Source: LSUCC0057 sp042091915 (GTDB lineage: Bacteria > Pseudomonadota > Gammaproteobacteria > Pseudomonadales > Porticoccaceae). From it: a stretch of 18,169 bases of DNA. Both the position numbers and the translations under genes were made by a program. The stretch spans positions 1-18,169 of the forward strand of contig JBELGO010000029.1 in assembly GCA_042091915.1 (NCBI GenBank), in the 5' to 3' direction. Numbering within the stretch: position 1 is the first letter of the stretch; every line of letters starts with the position of its first letter. A model generated the notes under the pieces. That model saw only the letters and a program-made list of their open reading frames with translations, was not told the DNA's origin and ran no database searches. Shown here piece after piece: positions 14,559 to 18,169 of the stretch.

Positions 14559-16016
14559 ATGAGTGAAGTAAAACAGTACGATGTTGTCGTCATTGGCAGT
14601 GGCCCGGCAGGTTATGTCGCCGCTATTCGCGCCGCTCAGCTCGGTCTAAAAACAGCCTGTATTGAAAAATGGCAAAACCACGAAGGCAAAGGTGTCAATG
14701 GTGGCACCTGCTTGAACGTAGGTTGTATCCCCTCCAAAGCCTTGCTCGACAGCTCCTATAAATACCATGAGGCTGCCCACGATCTGGGCCTACACGGTAT
14801 TGCGGCCGATGGCGTTAAAATTGATATCGCCGCCATGCTGGCGCGCAAAAACAAAATCATCGATCAGTTGACCGGCGGCATTGCCGGTTTGTTCAAAGCC
14901 AACGGTGTCGATGCACTTTATGGTACCGGTAAACTGCTCGCCGGTTCGGTTGTCGAATTTACGGCCACCGACGGCAGCGTTGAACAGCTAGCCGCGAAAA
15001 ATGTCATTTTGGCCACCGGTTCGCGCCCAATCGATATCCCGGTCGCTCCGGTCGATAATGAAGTTATCTTGGACTCTACCGGTGCCCTGGAAATTGATGC
15101 TGTGCCCGGCCGTTTGGGTGTTATCGGTGCCGGTGTGATCGGCCTCGAGTTGGGTTCAGTTTGGAACCGTCTTGGATCAGACGTTGTGCTGCTTGAGGCG
15201 CTGGACGATTTCTTGGCCATTATGGACAAAGCTATCGCCAAAGAGACTAAGAAAATCTTTGCCAAGCAAGGCCTCGACATCCGTCTCGGTGCTCGAGTGG
15301 TGGGCACTAACGTGGTCGGTAAAGGCGCTAAACGTCAAGTAGAAGTGACCTATCAGAGCAATGACGGTGGCGAACACACCGAGCTCTTCGATAAGTTAAT
15401 TGTCTGTGTCGGCCGTCGCGCCTACACCGACGGTTTGCTGGCGGCAGACAGCGGTGTGCAGCTTGATGAGCGCGGTTGCGTGTTCGTTAACGACCAATGT
15501 GAAACCAATGCCCCCAGTGTATGGGCAGTGGGTGACCTGGTGCGCGGCCCCATGTTGGCGCACAAAGGCTCAGAAGAGGGCGTGATGGTGGCGGAGCGAA
15601 TCGCTGGCCACAAGGCCCAATTGAACTACGATATTATTCCCAACGTTATATATACTCACCCAGAAGTCGCCTCAGTAGGGCGTACCGAAGAGCAGGTTAA
15701 AGCTGCCGGTGAGCCCTACAACGTCGGTACCTTCCCCTTCGCTGCCAGTGGCCGTGCAATGGCTGCCAACGATACTGATGGGATGGTGAAAATTATCGCT
15801 CACGCAGAAACAGATCGCATTTTGGGAGCCCATATTGTCGGCCCCAGCGCCGCTGATCTGGTTCAACAAGTGGCGATTGCGATGGAGTTTGGCTCCAGCG
15901 CAGAAGATTTGGGTATGACTGTATTTGGTCACCCGACGCTCTCTGAAGCGGTTCACGAAGCGGCTCTAGCGGTCAATGGCAATGCAATTCACATTGCCAA
16001 CCGCAAACGTCGTTAA
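14559..16016 (+). CDS. lpdA: Dihydrolipoamide dehydrogenase (E3)
   Basis: The 485-residue FAD disulfide oxidoreductase reoxidises dihydrolipoamide on SucB and reduces NAD+. The FAD motif VVIGSGPAGYVAA is at about 10-22, and the redox disulfide C51/C56 is in GGTCLNVGCIPSK. The NAD motif GVIGAGVIGLELGSVW follows near 187-202. H458 and E463 in FGHPTLSEAVHEAA complete the active site from the partner subunit. The segment QNHEGKGVNGG before the disulfide is typical of the Pseudomonas LPD-Glc type rather than the E. coli Lpd type. Its place between sucB and sucC marks it as the E3 of this complex, and it may also serve pyruvate dehydrogenase and the glycine cleavage system. GAGGAAAA precedes ATG 14559. 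Confidence 0.97.
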   Translation: MSEVKQYDVVVIGSGPAGYVAAIRAAQLGLKTACIEKWQNHEGKGVNGGTCLNVGCIPSKALLDSSYKYHEAAHDLGLHGIAADGVKIDIAAMLARKNKIIDQLTGGIAGLFKANGVDALYGTGKLLAGSVVEFTATDGSVEQLAAKNVILATGSRPIDIPVAPVDNEVILDSTGALEIDAVPGRLGVIGAGVIGLELGSVWNRLGSDVVLLEALDDFLAIMDKAIAKETKKIFAKQGLDIRLGARVVGTNVVGKGAKRQVEVTYQSNDGGEHTELFDKLIVCVGRRAYTDGLLAADSGVQLDERGCVFVNDQCETNAPSVWAVGDLVRGPMLAHKGSEEGVMVAERIAGHKAQLNYDIIPNVIYTHPEVASVGRTEEQVKAAGEPYNVGTFPFAASGRAMAANDTDGMVKIIAHAETDRILGAHIVGPSAADLVQQVAIAMEFGSSAEDLGMTVFGHPTLSEAVHEAALAVNGNAIHIANRKRR

Positions 16017-16041
16017 GTAGCGCTTTAGGAGCTTTATCGCT

Positions 16042-16054
16042 GCGCGCGACGCGC
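16042..16054 (+). other. Short GC hairpin between lpdA and sucC
   Basis: GCGCG (16042-16046) and CGCGC (16050-16054) flank a CGA loop in the 72-bp lpdA-sucC gap. No T-tract follows, so it is not a terminator. It could be an mRNA stability or processing element, or chance in a GC-rich patch. Confidence 0.25.
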
Positions 16055-16088
16055 CAGCACTTTGTTCACTTGTTTACGGGAAGTTGAT

Positions 16089-17255
16089 ATGAATCTCCAT
16101 GAATACCAGGGGAAACAGCTGTTCGCCGAATACGGCCTGCCTGTCTCTAAAGGCATTGCAGCTGAAACAGTCCAAGAAGCGGTCGCAGCGGCCGATGTAA
16201 TCGGCGGTGGCCAATGGGTAGTTAAGGCCCAAGTACACGCCGGTGGTCGCGGTAAAGCGGGTGGCGTTAAGCTGGTTACCAGCAAAGACGAAATCGAAGC
16301 TTTCGCTCGCCAGTGGCTGGGCAAAAATCTGGTTACCTACCAAACTGATGCTGCTGGCCAGCCCGTCAGCCGTATTTTGGTCGAGACCTGCACCGACATC
16401 GCCGATGAGCTCTATCTCGGTGCTGTGGTTGATCGCTCAACTCGCCGCATTGTTTTCATGGCCTCCACCGAAGGCGGTGTAGAGATCGAGAAAGTTGCCG
16501 AAGAGACGCCAGAAAAGATCCTCAAAGTAGAAGTTGATCCACTGACTGGCGCGCAGCCCTACCAAGGCCGCGAGCTCGCTTTTAAGCTCGGCCTGCAAGG
16601 CGAGAACATCAAGCAGTTCGTGCACATTTTCTTGGGCTTGGCTAAATTGTTCCAAGACTACGATATGGCTCTCTTGGAGATTAACCCGCTGGTTATCACC
16701 GAGCAGGGCAACCTGCACTGCTTGGATGCCAAAATTGGTATCGATGGCAATGCCATGTATCGCCAACCCAAACTTAAAGAGTTCCACGATCCAAGCCAAG
16801 AAGATGCCCGCGAAGCTCACGCTGCTGCATGGGATCTTAATTATGTTGCACTAGACGGCAACATTGGCTGCATGGTCAACGGCGCAGGCCTGGCCATGGG
16901 TACCATGGACATCGTTAAACTGCACGGTGGCGAACCGGCTAACTTCCTCGATGTAGGTGGTGGCGCGACCAAAGAGCGTGTGGTTGAAGCGTTTAAAATT
17001 ATCCTCTCTGACAGCAACGTAAAAGCGGTACTGATCAATATCTTTGGCGGTATCGTGCGCTGTGATCTGATCGCCGAAGGCGTTATCGGTGCAGTTGAAG
17101 AGGTGGGTGTACAGGTGCCGGTCGTTGTCCGTCTCGAAGGAAATAACGCCGAACTGGGCACGCAAAAATTGGCTGAGTCTGGGCTGGCAATCATCGCCGC
17201 AACAAGCCTGACAGATGCTGCAGAAAAAGTAGTTGCCGCAGCGGAGGGCAAATAA
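16089..17255 (+). CDS. sucC: Succinate-CoA ligase (ADP-forming) beta subunit
   Basis: The 388-residue beta subunit, with SucD, converts succinyl-CoA, ADP or GDP and phosphate to succinate and NTP. The N-terminal ATP-grasp domain (about 1-235) has MNLHEYQGKQLF and the nucleotide loop K46-AQVHAGGRGKAGGVK (46-61). LLEINPLVI lies in the metal-binding half, and the C-terminal ligase domain includes GGEPANFLDVGGGATKE and NIFGGIVRCDLIAEG. The length equals E. coli SucC exactly. I chose ATG 16089 because it reproduces that N-terminus; the TTG at 16062 would add nine unconserved residues. The ribosome site is modest (GGGAAG). Only 2 bp separate it from sucD, so the subunits are coupled. Confidence 0.98.
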   Translation: MNLHEYQGKQLFAEYGLPVSKGIAAETVQEAVAAADVIGGGQWVVKAQVHAGGRGKAGGVKLVTSKDEIEAFARQWLGKNLVTYQTDAAGQPVSRILVETCTDIADELYLGAVVDRSTRRIVFMASTEGGVEIEKVAEETPEKILKVEVDPLTGAQPYQGRELAFKLGLQGENIKQFVHIFLGLAKLFQDYDMALLEINPLVITEQGNLHCLDAKIGIDGNAMYRQPKLKEFHDPSQEDAREAHAAAWDLNYVALDGNIGCMVNGAGLAMGTMDIVKLHGGEPANFLDVGGGATKERVVEAFKIILSDSNVKAVLINIFGGIVRCDLIAEGVIGAVEEVGVQVPVVVRLEGNNAELGTQKLAESGLAIIAATSLTDAAEKVVAAAEGK

Positions 17256-17257
17256 GC

Positions 17258-18130
17258 ATGGCTATTCTGATCAATAAAGAGACCAAAGTGATCTGCCAAG
17301 GTTTTACTGGCGGGCAGGGTACATTCCACTCTGAACAAGCGATCGAGTACGGCACAAAAATGGTTGGCGGTGTTACACCAGGCAAAGGCGGCACGACGCA
17401 CCTCGGCCTGCCCGTATTCAACACCGTTGCCGATGCAGTCGCCGCCACTGGTGCCGAAGCTTCGGTTATCTATGTTCCCGCACCTTTCTGTAAAGACTCT
17501 ATCCTCGAAGCGGCCAATTCAGGGATTCAGCTGATTGTCTGTATCACCGAGGGTATTCCCACGCTGGATATGCTGGAGTGCAAGGTCAAGTGCGACGAGC
17601 TAGGTGTGCGCCTAATCGGCCCCAACTGCCCAGGCGTTATCACCCCAGGCGAATGCAAAATCGGCATTATGCCCGGTCACATTCACCTGCCCGGCAAAGT
17701 GGGTATTGTGTCGCGCTCAGGCACCCTCACTTACGAAGCGGTCAAGCAAACGACCGATTTCGGTTTTGGCCAATCAACCTGTGTAGGTATTGGCGGCGAC
17801 CCGATCCCCGGTTCTAACTTTATCGACATTCTTGAAATGTTCGAAAAAGATCCCTCTACCGAAGCGATTGTGATGATCGGCGAAATTGGCGGCACCGCAG
17901 AAGAAGAAGCGGCGGCTTATATTAAAGCCAACGTCACCAAGCCTGTTGTCTCCTACATTGCCGGTGTAACTGCACCTGCCGGTAAACGTATGGGTCACGC
18001 CGGCGCGATCATCTCTGGCGGTAAAGGTACAGCAGATGAGAAGTTTGCTGCGCTGCAAGATGCCGGTGTTAAAACCGTTCGCAGCTTGGCGGACATCGGC
18101 AATGGCCTGAAAGAGCTGACCGGTTGGTAA
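17258..18130 (+). CDS. sucD: Succinate-CoA ligase (ADP-forming) alpha subunit
   Basis: The 290-residue alpha subunit binds CoA and carries the phosphohistidine intermediate. The CoA-binding Rossmann domain has CQGFTGGQGTFHSEQAI (13-29) and GGVTPGKGG (37-45). H247 in GKRMGHAGAIISGGKGTA is the phosphorylated residue (E. coli H246). SRSGTLTYE and GIGGDPIPG mark the ligase domain. E. coli SucD has 289 residues. ATG 17258 is preceded by GGAGGG inside the end of sucC. Tandem stops TAA-TAG end the gene. The 39 bases that follow show no terminator, so the transcript end lies beyond the window. Confidence 0.98.
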   Translation: MAILINKETKVICQGFTGGQGTFHSEQAIEYGTKMVGGVTPGKGGTTHLGLPVFNTVADAVAATGAEASVIYVPAPFCKDSILEAANSGIQLIVCITEGIPTLDMLECKVKCDELGVRLIGPNCPGVITPGECKIGIMPGHIHLPGKVGIVSRSGTLTYEAVKQTTDFGFGQSTCVGIGGDPIPGSNFIDILEMFEKDPSTEAIVMIGEIGGTAEEEAAAYIKANVTKPVVSYIAGVTAPAGKRMGHAGAIISGGKGTADEKFAALQDAGVKTVRSLADIGNGLKELTGW

Positions 18131-18169
18131 TAGCTCAAAGCTTAAACGCGTTAGGCAAAATCTAGCGCA

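Noticed and set aside
16062..16088. TTG 16062 as the sucC start
   Set aside because: It adds nine unconserved residues; ATG 16089 reproduces the exact 388-residue family length.
1..18169. CRISPR, defence, toxin-antitoxin, prophage or mobile element content
   Set aside because: No repeat arrays, transposase, integrase or terminal inverted repeats were seen; the window is a housekeeping TCA locus with no base-composition island apparent by eye.

Overview
This window is a central-metabolism locus of a gammaproteobacterium. It carries nearly the whole oxidative TCA enzyme set, plus an Fe-S carrier gene, a tRNA hydroxylase gene, a small VOC-fold gene and the 5' end of metH. The protein sequences read like pseudomonad or Cellvibrionales-type marine gammaproteobacteria: AcnB rather than AcnA, hexameric type II citrate synthase, NfuA with an A-type N-terminal domain, MiaE present, and an E3 gene between sucB and sucC as in Pseudomonas. 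Species cannot be named from the sequence alone. I see no tRNA, rRNA, CRISPR, insertion sequence, phage or other mobile gene.

Layout, left to right. Positions 1-261 (minus) hold the first 87 codons of metH. Divergent from it are nfuA and a VOC-fold gene (520-1514, plus), with an IscR type 1-like site over the nfuA promoter. A symmetric intrinsic terminator (1564-1598) separates them from the convergent acnB (1616-4228, minus). A 340-bp divergent promoter region separates acnB from miaE (4569-5183, plus). A second symmetric terminator (5196-5228) separates miaE from the convergent gltA (5240-6526, minus). A 582-bp region then carries a near-consensus gltA promoter and a separate sdhC promoter. 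From 7109 to 18130 there is one long same-strand run: sdhC-sdhD-sdhA-sdhB, a hairpin-rich junction, then sucA-sucB-lpdA-sucC-sucD.

The genes act in sequence: GltA makes citrate, AcnB converts it to isocitrate, the SucA/SucB/LpdA complex converts 2-oxoglutarate to succinyl-CoA, SucCD converts that to succinate, and SdhCDAB oxidises succinate to fumarate while reducing ubiquinone. Isocitrate dehydrogenase, fumarase and malate dehydrogenase are not in the window. NfuA is an Fe-S carrier and AcnB and SdhB are Fe-S enzymes. MiaE is an O2-dependent tRNA hydroxylase that has been tied genetically to growth on TCA intermediates in Salmonella. The neighbourhood is therefore functionally coherent.

No undescribed system is evident; every full-length gene belongs to a known family. 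The observations worth a second look are regulatory or contextual: the IscR-like site, miaE placed between acnB and gltA, a triple heptamer upstream of miaE, tandem hairpins between sdhB and sucA, and coupled mini-ORFs in the gltA-sdhC gap.
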